DNA of 64,000 nucleotides from Saprospiraceae bacterium (GCA_020629035.1 JAHDEC010000004.1:124001-188000), one strand, 5' to 3'; positions 1-9,776 are shown, counted from the stretch's first letter. Numbers and translations: made by a program. Notes: a model not told the origin generated them from the sequence alone.

Positions 1-559
1 TTAGATTGTCCATCAGCGATTGTATAAAATCACTCATGTTGTCATGATGGAAATAACAAGCATAAATCATATTGGCTCCTAACAATCCGATCGCTTCTTG
101 TTGTAAAACATTGTCATTATCCAACATTTTTACATGAAGCATCAAGTCATTTGGTTTGCTGGTGGGGTCCAACTGAAAACGCACGCCCATCCAACCATTT
201 CCTTTTATCGTCCGAGCATAATTAATGGCTGAAACCGTATCTGCAAAGGCAAAAAACTTAGTCTCTGCTGTAGTCTTTACTAAACGCTCATCCATCAGTC
301 CATACTCATGGTCCAACATTCTAATCAACCTTGACCGACAAACATATCTGCCTGAAGCTTCAGCACCATAGATCGCATCTGAAAATTCCTTGTCATAAGC
401 TGACATAGTTTTTGCGATGGTACCCGCTGCAGCCCCGGCTTTAAAAAACAGTCGCGCTACTTCCTGTCCTGCACCAATTTCAGCAAAGGTTCCATAAATA
501 GACTTATCCAAGTTTATTTCTAAAGCCTTTTGTTGTTGTTGTAATATCTGTCGTTTCAT
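1..559 (-). CDS. Conserved protein of unknown function, C-terminus cut by window edge
   Basis: An open frame runs from an ATG at 559 off the left edge, giving about 186 residues without a stop. The N-terminus is glutamine-rich (MKRQILQQQQKALEINLDKS), followed by SIYGTFAEIGAGQEVARLFF and a TMSAYDKEFSDAIYG segment. I recall this family as a conserved bacterial protein of roughly 480 residues. As I remember it, database names for it (for example adenylyltransferase or TonB-dependent receptor) are not supported by any visible domain, so I assign no function. There is no signal peptide, so it is probably cytoplasmic. It is divergent from the pseudouridine synthase gene at 658. A TAnnTTTG element lies 21 bases upstream of the start. 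The frame is certain; the function is not. Confidence 0.75.
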   Translation of the reverse strand, partial: MKRQILQQQQKALEINLDKSIYGTFAEIGAGQEVARLFFKAGAAAGTIAKTMSAYDKEFSDAIYGAEASGRYVCRSRLIRMLDHEYGLMDERLVKTTAETKFFAFADTVSAINYARTIKGNGWMGVRFQLDPTSKPNDLMLHVKMLDNDNVLQQEAIGLLGANMIYACYFHHDNMSDFIQSLMDNL

Positions 560-579
560 AGCGTATCTACATTCCGCTA

Positions 580-587
580 CAAATATA
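580..587 (-). promoter_or_regulatory. Bacteroidota -7 promoter element TATATTTG
   Basis: The minus strand reads TATATTTG, an exact match to the TAnnTTTG element of Bacteroidota primary-sigma promoters. It sits 21 bases upstream of the ATG at 559. I see no good -33 TTTG at the usual spacing, so this is only a candidate. Confidence 0.4.
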
Positions 588-657
588 GATGCTTGACCTC
601 AACAATGTTGGCTTTTATATATTAGAAATCGTTATTTGATGGTAAATTGATGTGATT

Positions 658-1230
658 ATGGGGAAAAGCTACATTCTTTATAAGCCTTATGGCATGCTAA
701 GTCAATTTACAAAGGAAGCTGCTCATCATATGACCTTAGCAGATTTATCGTTTAGTTTCGATAAAGATGTTTACCCTGTAGGCAGATTAGATGCAGATAG
801 CGAAGGACTTTTACTTCTTAGTTCTGACAAATCACTCAATCATAAAATCCTACATCCATCTAAAAAAGAAACCAAAACCTATTTAGCCCAGGTAGAAGGA
901 TCACCAAGCCAACAAGATTTTAATGCTTTTTCTAAAGGGATTAGCATAAAAATAAAAGGGAAAACTCATCAGTGTTTGCCTGCAAAGGCCCGTGTTTTAT
1001 CGGACTCTCCCGATTTACCAGAAAGAAACCCTCCTATTCGAGTTAGAAAGCATGTCCCTGACACTTGGGTAGAAATAAAAATCCAAGAAGGCAAAAATCG
1101 GCAGGTAAGAAAAATGTTTGCAAGTGTAGGTTTTCCGGTGTTACGTTTAGTTCGAGTCAGCCTATCAAAGTGGCATTATAATCAAGGTGCACTCAAGGGT
1201 TTGGCTGTGGGTGAGGTTCGGGAAGTTTAA
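658..1230 (+). CDS. rluE: 23S rRNA pseudouridine synthase, RluE-like
   Basis: A 190-residue enzyme of the RsuA/RluB/RluE/RluF family that converts specific rRNA uridines to pseudouridine. The family signature GRLDADSEGLLLLSSD is present, with the catalytic aspartate at about residue 45. The later KTYLAQVEG and GKNRQVRKMFASVGFPVLRLVR motifs are also present. It lacks the N-terminal S4 domain of RsuA and RluB, which together with the short length points to the RluE type (U2457 in E. coli; the site here is inferred). A GTG at 652 is in frame, but ATG 658 gives the normal MGKSYILYKPYG start. It is a single gene whose 3' end is 6 bases from the convergent T9SS gene. Confidence 0.88.
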   Translation: MGKSYILYKPYGMLSQFTKEAAHHMTLADLSFSFDKDVYPVGRLDADSEGLLLLSSDKSLNHKILHPSKKETKTYLAQVEGSPSQQDFNAFSKGISIKIKGKTHQCLPAKARVLSDSPDLPERNPPIRVRKHVPDTWVEIKIQEGKNRQVRKMFASVGFPVLRLVRVSLSKWHYNQGALKGLAVGEVREV

Positions 1231-1236
1231 CAAGCC

Positions 1237-2970
1237 TTATAGTTTAATAATCTTTTTTGTAAACAGCATTTTCCCATTTTCTTCAATACTTAAGAGGTAT
1301 ATTCCTGGATCCAAAGTGCTCGTATTTAAATTAGTTTTATCGTCTGATAATAATTTTTTCACTACCAACTTTCCATCCAATGTATTCAATCTTATGCTTG
1401 TTCTTAGATTAGGTTTCACGGATGTTTTTATGCTTAATGTATTCTGCACAGGATTAGGAAACACTTGGAAGTTTAATGAACTCGACTGGACTACATCAGA
1501 TATATCTAGCGAAAGCGTTTTACACGAAATATCAATCCCAAATTGGTTAGAAACCTCCAGGCATATTTCATAGTTTCCATTTTCTTCAAAGGCATGTACT
1601 GGGTCAAGTGCTTGTGATGATGAATTATCACCAAATGTCCATTTCCATTCTTCTGGTGCTCCGTAAGACAAATTAACAAACTCAAATTTAAATGCATTTA
1701 CACTGTCAGGTGCTATCCTAAACTTACTTACTGGAATATTATCAATACCCAGCGTGTCGCATTCACTGCCATCAACAGGCCCTAATTTTAGATTTAATTG
1801 GTTAGGTACGGTTTGAGAAAAAACAGTATTACACCAAAGGGCATTGTTTTCAAAGTTACTGTCCTTGTTTCTTTTATGAGGACTATGAAGAACATGAATA
1901 TTTTGATTACTCGAACTTCCTGGGACACAATAAATCTTACCATTAGGCGCAGTCCATAAATAGCCTAAATTGTTATCCCAAAACCCATCGTATTCAGTCC
2001 CATCATATAAACCAACTGACTTCCTTGATCCGATTATATCTTCAGATTGAAGATCGTATTGGAAAATATTATTTCCATTACTTGCATATAGATATCGGTT
2101 ATCAACAGAAAAATCAATACCGTTTGCAAATGTTGAAAATGCAAACGTGTCTTGTGCTATTTGTGAATAATAGCCAGAACACCGATTAAAATCAAAAAAA
2201 GTTAACAATGATAATTGACCATGAGCACTATTGACTGTAAAATATCTTCCGTCAGATGAAAATCTAGCCGAATGAAACCCACCTTGATTTATTGCAAGAT
2301 CAATTGATTCTTGTTCTATAATTTTTCCTTTCTCGAAATACAAACTATTTATTTTACCAAAATCGTAACTTGGAATTGCTATCCACCAATCTCTCCCATT
2401 CGCATGCTTACACGCTGTAAAACCACCTTTTGTTACATCACTTAGGATTAAGGAGTCTCTAACAACAAATTCAAATTGATTCTCAGAATTCAATTGCAGT
2501 TTATGATAAATTAAGCTAAATTTTAAAAGGTCTTCTGAATATCTAATACAAGAAAATAAATGGACAAGACTATCTGATTCAGGAATAAAAAAGCTGCCTT
2601 GGTTGATTGGCAAACCTCTTGGCTCCCCTAGAGTTATATTAATATCCCAATAGTCACCCCTCCCAATTATTCCATCTTCAGATTGTAATCTAATATGTCC
2701 ACCATCATAAATTTCCATTCCATTTGTATAAAGAACTAGTTTTCCATCCTTGTTAAGCAAGGAAGAAGAAGTTAGATCAAAATTGCATTCAGCATCACCC
2801 AAATATGTTTGTTCTAATCCTTCATTAAAAGTCAGAATTGATAAACCAAATAAACTGTCACTTGGATTATTTTGGATTGAATACCCTAACAGCCACTGAT
2901 CTTCAAGAACTTGACAATTCAAATGGAATGTCATAAAAACCAGAAAATATAGACAATTATATTTATTCAA
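1237..2970 (-). CDS. T9SS type A sorted protein with propeller-like and PKD domains
   Basis: A 577-residue secreted protein. Residues 1-20 form a signal peptide ending in HLNCQ. Residues about 25-400 contain repeated segments such as ARFSSDGRYFTVNS and FSVDNRYLYASNGNNIFQYD, typical of WD40-like beta-propellers. Residues about 420-490 form a PKD domain (WKWTFGDNSSSQALDPVHAF). The C-terminal 75 or so residues (FQVFPNPVQNTLSI to IYLLSIEENGKMLFTKKIIKL) are a T9SS type A sorting domain. It is therefore probably exported by the type IX system and released or anchored at the surface; the ligand or substrate is unknown. It overlaps the upstream 991-residue gene by 8 bases, so the two are probably co-transcribed. 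Confidence 0.85.
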   Translation of the reverse strand: MNKYNCLYFLVFMTFHLNCQVLEDQWLLGYSIQNNPSDSLFGLSILTFNEGLEQTYLGDAECNFDLTSSSLLNKDGKLVLYTNGMEIYDGGHIRLQSEDGIIGRGDYWDINITLGEPRGLPINQGSFFIPESDSLVHLFSCIRYSEDLLKFSLIYHKLQLNSENQFEFVVRDSLILSDVTKGGFTACKHANGRDWWIAIPSYDFGKINSLYFEKGKIIEQESIDLAINQGGFHSARFSSDGRYFTVNSAHGQLSLLTFFDFNRCSGYYSQIAQDTFAFSTFANGIDFSVDNRYLYASNGNNIFQYDLQSEDIIGSRKSVGLYDGTEYDGFWDNNLGYLWTAPNGKIYCVPGSSSNQNIHVLHSPHKRNKDSNFENNALWCNTVFSQTVPNQLNLKLGPVDGSECDTLGIDNIPVSKFRIAPDSVNAFKFEFVNLSYGAPEEWKWTFGDNSSSQALDPVHAFEENGNYEICLEVSNQFGIDISCKTLSLDISDVVQSSSLNFQVFPNPVQNTLSIKTSVKPNLRTSIRLNTLDGKLVVKKLLSDDKTNLNTSTLDPGIYLLSIEENGKMLFTKKIIKL

Positions 2971-5938
2971 TTTTTATCAATTTTACTGGGTCCATATTTT
3001 CAATTTTTAAATAAAATATTCCTGATGGTAAATTTGTAGTGTTGATGATATTATTATTTATGTTACATGGCCATTTCTTTCCTAAATTATCAAATATTTC
3101 AAATTCTTTAACATCATATTTCATATTTAAAATTAATTGGTCTTTAATTGGATTTGGATAAACTTTAAGAGAGTTTGATAAATCTTTTTGATTGTTTTTT
3201 TGTTTCACTATTGGACAATCCTTGAATAACTCATAATTATAAATTCTATCCGACAAATTAAGTATTTCTATTGCAAACAATTTAGCAATTGGGTTTTCTA
3301 AATCACAAAACTTTGAAGCTTCAATGACTTCAGTGTAGTCAAAAATATCTTTTTGGACATTTCCCAGAGCATGATTAATATATACTTGTAGAATATTAGT
3401 AATAACTTCATAAGTTTGTTCTGTTGGATTGAAACTTATTATTTTATTTAATATAGAATTGTAATGTTCGTCAATTATGGAATCAACTAAGTTTTGATTG
3501 ACCGATATATTGTAATTATAACTATTTAATTCATTTGAAATATAATTAATTTGAAGTTCGTATTGACTTTCAGTTAATGTTGAATCTAGGTAAAACTGCG
3601 TGATAGTAACATATTCATTTCCTAAACTATCAACTAAGTCAATATCCAATTTTATTTCATTCAATATATCCACCACTGTGGAATCATTATTTACTGTATA
3701 AATTGTTTCAACAATGATATCAGCTAATACTTCTATATCAGTCCCTTGAATAGAATCAGCATATAGGTCAACCAACTCATTACTATTTTCAAAACGACAA
3801 TCATTTAAATACCAAATTGCATATAGTAACTTATAGTAGTTATTCACTTTTTTCTTATATGGTTTCCAATAAGATTGTTCATCAAACATTCTAATAATAT
3901 CCTTAACTAAAATATCGTCAAAAATCTCGGAACAATCATTTGAAACATAAAAGTCATCTTCATCACCTGTAAATTCTGGTTCACACTCAGTTGAGTTGGT
4001 AATAAGAGGTGAATCTATTTTATCAAACCAAACATGTTCTATCAATGAAGGAGTAACGATATTTGGGGAATAAACTCCTGTTTGATTTTCAGGATCACCA
4101 TTATTAATATTAAAATTAGGATCAACAATGAATTTAGATAAGAGTGCTAATTCGGTAATTAACTCAATACTCTCACCTTTTATTTCACAAGTCGACATAT
4201 CTTCCGGATGTTCAAACTCGTTTAATGTTAAATTTTGAGTCATCGTGACTGTATTGTTTTGATATCGAACATCAATTAGGTTTCCCTCAAATTTATTTTT
4301 AACTATACTATTTGATAGTGCGCATACATTCTGTTTCAAATCCCCAACTGATAATTTGCTATACAGATTACAATTATTTGCATTATTAAAACTGAATAAA
4401 TTTCCAATACTTGACCCAATTGTTTTATTCGCTAATTCCAATTGTTTTGGACTTGCAACACTATTTCTATTAATTGCCAAATATTGACTAGTACCCCATC
4501 CAACAACTCCTCTTTTATTCGTCGAATTTTGTTTCATTGAAATTTCATTTTCTAAAGCAAAAAGCCTGCCACCACCAACTACTTCTATACCAGTTTGATC
4601 ATGAATTTGACTACTTAATGTTATTTTATTTCTTTGTATTAGAGTTTCTGTTGCTGAATTTATTTTGAACCCAAATTGATGGAGATTTACAGGGTCTGTA
4701 GCGTCAAATGGATTATAATAAATTGTATTATCAACCCCTATATACTCATTATCTTCTATCCTAACTTTCGAAACTGACCCAATTACTTTTTGAACCTCAA
4801 CTCCAATTTCACAGCCATTAAAGAAATTCCTAGATATACTATGACTAGAAACATCATGATCATTCCTTATCCTTATAGCTTTTCCTCCACCTCTTTTGTT
4901 ATATTCAATAATCTTAATATTTTCAAAGTAATTATCTGAAAAATTTGCTCCATTATTTCCACTAAGTTCTACCCCAATCTTGTCTATATTGATAAAATTG
5001 TTGAAAGATCCAGAAACAGAATTATTAAAAGAGGCTAAAATAGCAATCCCATATTTAGTCCTATTGATTGTTCTTCTTCTAATATTTGTAAAATTATTAT
5101 TTGTAATTCTCACAAAGACACATTTATTCGCTTTGACTCCAACTAGATAGTTGCTAAAATCAGAATCAACTATAATGGTGTTTGAAACTTGATTAATAGT
5201 TATTGAGGTATGGGAATAAGGTTCATCAGGATAGTCTGTTTGTCCAGTGTATGATGGTTTGATTTCCCCTCCTAAAAAAGTACAATTTGCAATAAATCCT
5301 TTTAATTGAAGTGTAAATACATAGTCTGCATCTTCAACTGAATTAAAAAACCCTGACCCAAAACTTGAATATCCGGAACTTAAATGAATGTCATAAATAT
5401 TATTTCCAAATTGTACCGTATTTAAATTCAATGTAATTTCATTTAAAGGAACTTGGTCATAGTTTCCATTTTGTTCATATAGTAAATCTTCCGCATCATT
5501 TAAATTTTGAAGGTGAAAGTTAAAGCTGATTGCCTTGTCAGCGTCACTGATTGAACATTGAAACAAATCAAGTTTTGCACTCTTAAGAAGTTTGATTCCT
5601 TGCCATAAATTATTACAGCCCTTAAAATAAGTTGTCCTACACAAAAAATTAACATCACTCTTAACCACAATTTCAGCACCATCAGCCATAATTAAGTCGC
5701 AACCTCTAAAACTATAATCTCTATTTATAACTAATTTTCCTTTTACCAAGAGTTTTTTTCCAATAGAAACATTTTCATCAAGTACACCTGCAGCAACTAA
5801 TGCACCAATTGAAACAGAATTATCAGAGGTGTTGCTATCATATTGATCACAAATAATAATTCTATCCTCTTCACATGGACTTGGAATTTCGCAATTCAAA
5901 AAACTGAAAGGAAGTAAAAATGGTAGTAATGATATCAT
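2963..5938 (-). CDS. T9SS type A sorted protein with right-handed beta-helix
   Basis: A 991-residue secreted protein. A hydrophobic signal segment (MISLLPFLLPFSFLNC) leads the chain. Residues about 50-560 hold many short repeats with N-x-F and N-x-I patterns (NNFTNIRRRTIN, DNYFENIKIIEYN, NRNSVASPKQLEL) typical of parallel beta-helix (PbH1/NosD-like) folds. These often bind or cleave polysaccharides, but I see no catalytic signature. Residues about 660-900 look alpha-helical and acidic. The C-terminus (LKVYPNPIKDQLILNM to GIFYLKIENMDPVKLIKIE) is a type A sorting domain. It is the first gene of a two-gene unit with 1237-2970. It is AT-rich with many isoleucine and asparagine codons, which may reflect an accessory origin. 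Confidence 0.85.
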   Translation of the reverse strand: MISLLPFLLPFSFLNCEIPSPCEEDRIIICDQYDSNTSDNSVSIGALVAAGVLDENVSIGKKLLVKGKLVINRDYSFRGCDLIMADGAEIVVKSDVNFLCRTTYFKGCNNLWQGIKLLKSAKLDLFQCSISDADKAISFNFHLQNLNDAEDLLYEQNGNYDQVPLNEITLNLNTVQFGNNIYDIHLSSGYSSFGSGFFNSVEDADYVFTLQLKGFIANCTFLGGEIKPSYTGQTDYPDEPYSHTSITINQVSNTIIVDSDFSNYLVGVKANKCVFVRITNNNFTNIRRRTINRTKYGIAILASFNNSVSGSFNNFINIDKIGVELSGNNGANFSDNYFENIKIIEYNKRGGGKAIRIRNDHDVSSHSISRNFFNGCEIGVEVQKVIGSVSKVRIEDNEYIGVDNTIYYNPFDATDPVNLHQFGFKINSATETLIQRNKITLSSQIHDQTGIEVVGGGRLFALENEISMKQNSTNKRGVVGWGTSQYLAINRNSVASPKQLELANKTIGSSIGNLFSFNNANNCNLYSKLSVGDLKQNVCALSNSIVKNKFEGNLIDVRYQNNTVTMTQNLTLNEFEHPEDMSTCEIKGESIELITELALLSKFIVDPNFNINNGDPENQTGVYSPNIVTPSLIEHVWFDKIDSPLITNSTECEPEFTGDEDDFYVSNDCSEIFDDILVKDIIRMFDEQSYWKPYKKKVNNYYKLLYAIWYLNDCRFENSNELVDLYADSIQGTDIEVLADIIVETIYTVNNDSTVVDILNEIKLDIDLVDSLGNEYVTITQFYLDSTLTESQYELQINYISNELNSYNYNISVNQNLVDSIIDEHYNSILNKIISFNPTEQTYEVITNILQVYINHALGNVQKDIFDYTEVIEASKFCDLENPIAKLFAIEILNLSDRIYNYELFKDCPIVKQKNNQKDLSNSLKVYPNPIKDQLILNMKYDVKEFEIFDNLGKKWPCNINNNIINTTNLPSGIFYLKIENMDPVKLIKIE

Positions 5939-6545
5939 AAATTAATTTTTGTTGAAAATAATAACGGTTTCCCATATGTACCTAGTTTTTATTCTTTATT
6001 TTTCACATATAAATTTTTGATATGTACTAACTTAGGACAATTTGTCACACATAATTAAATTTGCCTTTATAACTCCATTTTCAAGCCCATGCAGATTCAC
6101 AAAGTCAAAAATCCAAAAATATTACAAGATTTCTTTAGCCACAAGACCATACGATCAACTTATTTAGATAAAAAACCCTAGATGGTCTTGCGCTATTTTT
6201 ACTTTTTTAAGAAATGGTAATTCCTCGAATGTGGAAACTTTCTTTCAAAACAATTCGAAGACTTAATCTTTAGAATGGATAAATTAGTATGAATAGTCAA
6301 TATGTTATCTTGTGGTTTCGCAATAATTGTTTTTGCTTAATCATGCACCTGAGGTTTATCTTAGGAAGTTCCTGTCAATTGCATAACCTTAGTATAATTC
6401 TAAAGTCTGAATTTAGACAAGTATCTTCAACCCCTACATTGAATTTCAGATTCTTTGCTAGGACCTAAATTAATTCAAGAAACACAGATTTTATAAATAA
6501 TTAGCAATTTAAGAAGTGCCCCCAATAGCTGTTGTAAGAATGCTA
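5939..6545. other. Intergenic stretch without recognisable gene
   Basis: About 600 AT-rich bases between the beta-helix gene and the end of the broken T9SS gene. I find no frame with family resemblance and no RNA gene. The only clear structure is a perfect 9-base inverted repeat, CAAGACCAT at 6142-6150 and ATGGTCTTG at 6182-6190, with a 31-base spacer. The spacing is long for a terminator. The stretch probably contains the promoter of the gene starting at 5938 on the minus strand. Confidence 0.5.
6142..6190. repeat. 9-bp inverted repeat CAAGACCAT/ATGGTCTTG
   Basis: Perfect inverted arms at 6142-6150 and 6182-6190 flank 31 AT-rich bases. It lies about 200 bases upstream of the beta-helix gene start. 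It could be an operator-like site, a relic of a small element, or chance. Confidence 0.3.
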
Positions 6546-7994
6546 CTAATTTGAAATAATTAATTTTTGATAACGGGTCTTGTTATAAAATTCATCATAA
6601 TAATTTAAAAAGTATAATCCGACAGGCAAAGTAAATGGAGATAAAATAAAAGTTTCGTTTTTTAAATTAAATTAATACAAAATTTCACCATTGGTTGAGC
6701 TAATTTGAAGAGTTCCTGTTGCAGGGCTTTCAAATGAAATATTAAATGTTCCATTGCTTGGGTTTGGAAAAACACTAATTTCACTTGAAAATGAGCTGGT
6801 CTTTGTTTGAGTAATGACTTCACTGCAATCTTCAACAAAACACCCTTCACTATTTAATTCTAAAGCCCATATTTCTCTACCATTTTCCTGAGACGTAATA
6901 TCTATTTATGCTAGAAGGTTCCCATTATCAAGCTCAATCATAGACTTAACAAAATATCCATGCTCGTCTGAGTCTGCATATTCAGGTCTTTCAATTCTTC
7001 TTGTCCATATGGTATCTCCTTCAGTGTTAAATTTTGTAATTATTGCTTTTGTAGAAGAAGATCCATTGAAGGAACCATACCCAAAGAAATTCCCATCGTT
7101 ACTCGCTAATAATTTATGATATGTGAGTTTCTGACCATTAGTTAAAAGTATTTCTCTCTCTCTAATGAGGTTTCCTTCAGAATCAAACCACAATAATTGA
7201 TAGGGGAAAGCCGTGAATGTGTTCAAATCAAATTCCTCATCATTCCATTTATTCACTTCATAAAAAAGAACAATTTCTCCATTTTGAAGAATTGTTACGG
7301 CCATTTTATTGCTTAGGCTCATTATCTCTTCTTCGTAATTTACAACCCATTTGGTTGTTCCATTAGGTTTAAGTGATCTAAGTCTCAGATGTCTGCCTGC
7401 AATTGTATTTTTAAAAATGCCGGCAGCAACTATTAGAGTTGTGTCATTCGGAGCTGCGATAGAAAAGGGATAAGATTTATTAGCATCTTGATCAAACTCA
7501 ATTTGCCATTCTGTTTCTCCTTCAAGATTTAATTTTGCAACTTGAAATCTATTTTTATTCTCAGGAAATTCTACCCAAATTACCAAGGCTAAGCCATCCC
7601 CAAATTTTGTAATATGCATGGGGAAATTATCAAATCCATCAGATGTGACATCTTTTCTCCAGTCAACTTCAAATGCTGAATTTATTTTAGCTAACTCTAA
7701 AGATTTTGGAATTTCTCGTATATCTCCAAAACAATATAAATTCTCCTCTACTTTGACACAAGGAGTAAAACAAAAATCAAAATCTTCAAATAGAAAATTT
7801 GATTGTGAATCCTCATCAAATAGGATAATTTCAGAGTAATCACCAATAAAAATAGTTGGAATTGCGAAACCATCATTTACCTCATACATATGTGTCGTGT
7901 TGTGACCAGGTGAGGTTGATTCAAGTATTTTATTCACTTGACTAATGCATAAACTGCATTTAAAAACTAAGGCTAATAGTATTAATTTTCGCAT
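6546..7994 (-). pseudogene. T9SS type A cargo gene with two in-frame TAA stops
   Basis: The frame starts at ATG 7994 with a signal peptide (MRKLILLALVFKCSLCISQ). It encodes a beta-propeller-like secreted protein (repeats with FGDGLALVIW, GYGSFNGSSSTKAIITKF) until a TAA at 6906-6908. The same frame then continues without shift for 77 codons (residues IDITSQENGREIWALELNSE onward) into a type A sorting domain (EISVFPNPSNGTFNISFES). It is broken by a second TAA at 6672-6674 and resumes with FNLKNETFILSPFTLPVGLY until a TAG at 6546. Undamaged, the product would be about 480 residues. As read, translation ends after 362 residues and the sorting signal is lost. Two independent nonsense changes suggest a young pseudogene; sequencing error is less likely because there is no shift. 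Confidence 0.8.
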
Positions 7995-8220
7995 ATAAAA
8001 AGTAAAACAATATAGAGAAGTGCCTCACTAAGTTAATTAATCACTGATTATTCTAGCACTTATAACTGCATTATTGTTGACTGTAAAACTTCAACAAAGC
8101 AGCACGAAATCAACATCTTTCTTTTCGGTTTTTCAATATGTATTTGATTTCATGAGTGATGATTCTACCTTAAAATAATCTGATGAAAAGAATGTTTCAG
8201 CATTTTATAAATTCATCGCT

Positions 8221-8496
8221 TTATATCCAGGAGCAACCCAGCAAACTTATTCGGCTAAAGAATGGTGGCTCTTCATGTCTAGGGAATATGAATTCAACAT
8301 TGTCAGCTAGCACGGCCTTTCTTGATAGCGACCCTTGATTAAATTTGCTATCTTTTGATAAATATCCACTTTCGTCACATTTAAAAAATATTTGATTGGA
8401 TTCATATTCATTAGGCCAACAGTTATCCTGACCATAAATGCTAAAGGTTAATAAAAGGCATAGCGATGCTAAGCCGCATTTTGTGTAGTTTCTCAT
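8221..8496 (-). CDS. Short secreted protein, possibly a truncated remnant
   Basis: A 91-residue product with a clear signal peptide (RNYTKCGLASLCLLLTFSIYGQ) followed by about 68 residues with three cysteines. I recognise no family. The abrupt end (LLGCSWI, then TAA) and the decayed surroundings suggest it has lost its C-terminus. The reading frame after the stop shows no extended similarity to a sorting domain. Its first codons and leader are copied at 9143-9195 (see the repeat entry), so the gene predates the local tandem duplication. It lies 31 bases downstream of the intact lipoprotein gene on the same strand. Expression is uncertain. Confidence 0.45.
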   Translation of the reverse strand: MRNYTKCGLASLCLLLTFSIYGQDNCWPNEYESNQIFFKCDESGYLSKDSKFNQGSLSRKAVLADNVEFIFPRHEEPPFFSRISLLGCSWI

Positions 8497-9195
8497 AATT
8501 AAATCTGTTTTTGGTATATTTTTTTGGCTAATAAAGTATTTCGACTAATGTAGTATCATATGAAGGGGTGAAAATATTTCTGAAGATAAATTCACCATCT
8601 ATTATGTTAGGTTTGTATCTGATTTCATTTTCAATATCTCCTGTAATTAAAAATAAATCGTCAAAATCTCCAAATCCTCCAAATATTGTGATTGAGTTAC
8701 CATTTGCGACTGAAAGTAATATCTGATTACCTTCTATTGTGTCCACATTCATTGCTTTAACTCTTACCCAAGCCTCAGCTCGCAACTCGTGCTCCATATC
8801 CATTGCTTCACTTTCAAAAAATTCTGCTCCATGATGTTCCCAATAACCTTCTTTTTCTAGTTCTGCTCTATACAATGAAAGAGAACCTATATCATCAACA
8901 CAGGCTGTATATAGTCCATTTTCGTCAGTCCTAACGGTGTCTAATAGCTGTCCTCCTTTTTCATAGATGGATATAAAGACATTTTCTATGGGCATGCCGT
9001 TTCCGAAGTCAGTCACAATGCCTTCTACACATACTCCATTGCATCTTTCTTTTCCGCATGAAAAGAGACACAGTAAGATAAGTAGACTAAATAATGTTGA
9101 AATATTTTTCATAGTTCTAATTGTTATATAATGCACCACACGTTGTGTAGTTTCTCATAATTAAATCTGTTTTTGGTTTAAATTTTTTGGTTAAT
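8481..9195. repeat. Direct repeat marking a 662-bp tandem duplication
   Basis: A 34-base block at 8481-8514 is repeated exactly at 9143-9176, and similarity continues with small changes to about 8531 and 9195. The block contains the leader and first codons of the MRNYT gene that starts at 8496. In the second copy these codons run into a stop after 13 residues (ATG at 9158). The offset of 662 bases equals one lipoprotein gene plus spacer. An ancestral lipoprotein gene plus the start of its downstream neighbour was therefore duplicated in tandem. Confidence 0.75.
8528..9112 (-). CDS. Lipoprotein with carboxypeptidase-regulatory-like domain (intact copy)
   Basis: A 194-residue product starting at ATG 9112 (MKNISTLFSLLILLCLFSCG); a longer in-frame start at 9139 would spoil the signal. 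The lipobox LFSC at about residues 16-19 predicts signal peptidase II processing and lipid anchoring. Residues about 24-70 (VEGIVTDFGNGMPIENVFIS, then LLDTVRTDENGLYTA) look like a carboxypeptidase-regulatory/transthyretin-like beta-sandwich, common in Bacteroidota surface proteins. The rest is unassigned. It is the intact member of a tandem pair; the second copy at 9191-9776 is frameshifted. The function is unknown. Confidence 0.7.
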   Translation of the reverse strand: MKNISTLFSLLILLCLFSCGKERCNGVCVEGIVTDFGNGMPIENVFISIYEKGGQLLDTVRTDENGLYTACVDDIGSLSLYRAELEKEGYWEHHGAEFFESEAMDMEHELRAEAWVRVKAMNVDTIEGNQILLSVANGNSITIFGGFGDFDDLFLITGDIENEIRYKPNIIDGEFIFRNIFTPSYDTTLVEILY

Positions 9196-9776
9196 ATTTT
9201 ATGTCTAAATAAATCGTATCTCCTTTGTCTGCAAATACTTTGATTTCAAATGTTTGAGGGTCAGGTACCCATGCAGATAATTCTCTATAAGTAATTATGT
9301 AATCCATATTGCCAATGATTTTATTTTTTTTATTATAATTTGGAAGACTTATTGTATGAGTTCCAATAGTAGTTGCAAATAAACTTATTATTCCTCCAAC
9401 AATAGAATCAACATCCTCGGCAGTTATCCTAACCCATGCTTCTGCTCTCAACTCATGTTCTTGTTCTTGAGCAAAACTTTCAAAAAATTCTGCTCCATGG
9501 TGTTCCCAATATCCTTCTTTTTCTATTTCTGCTCTATATAATGACAGAGAACCTATATCATCAACGCAGGCTGTATATATTCCGTTTTCGTCAGTCCTTA
9601 CGGTGTCTAATAACTGTGCTCCTTTTTCGTAGATGGATATTTAAGACATTTTTGATTGGCATGCCGTTTCCGTGGTCAGTCACAATGCCTTCTACACGTA
9701 CTCCGCTGCATCTTTCTTTTCCGCAGGAAGAAAAAAGAAAACATAGGGATATAAATAAAATAGAATGATGTTTCAT
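9191..9776 (-). pseudogene. Second lipoprotein copy, disrupted by a +1 frameshift
   Basis: A paralogue of 8528-9112. From ATG 9776 it reads MKHHSILFISLCFLFSSCGK (lipobox FSSC) and VEGIVTDHGNGMPIKNV. Comparison with the intact copy shows one extra base around 9640-9650, where this copy reads gatatttaagac and the intact copy gatataaagac. This shifts the frame and ends translation at 9591. The correct frame resumes as SIYEKGAQLLDTVRTDENG and stays open to the stop at 9191 (GDTIYLDIKY). The C-terminal part has diverged from the sister gene, so both were probably functional for some time before this copy broke. Confidence 0.8.

Noticed and set aside
1-559. Naming the left-edge gene an adenylyltransferase or receptor
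   Set aside because: No nucleotidyltransferase motif, TonB box or barrel pattern is visible, so the labels I recall for the family are not supported by the sequence.
6672-6908. Stop-codon recoding or alternative genetic code
   Set aside because: Many other genes in the window end normally at TAA, so a code change is excluded. Local readthrough has no recognisable signal; nonsense mutation is simpler.
9436-9768. 110-codon plus-strand frame
   Set aside because: It is antisense to the second lipoprotein copy, whose corrected frame aligns with the intact paralogue.
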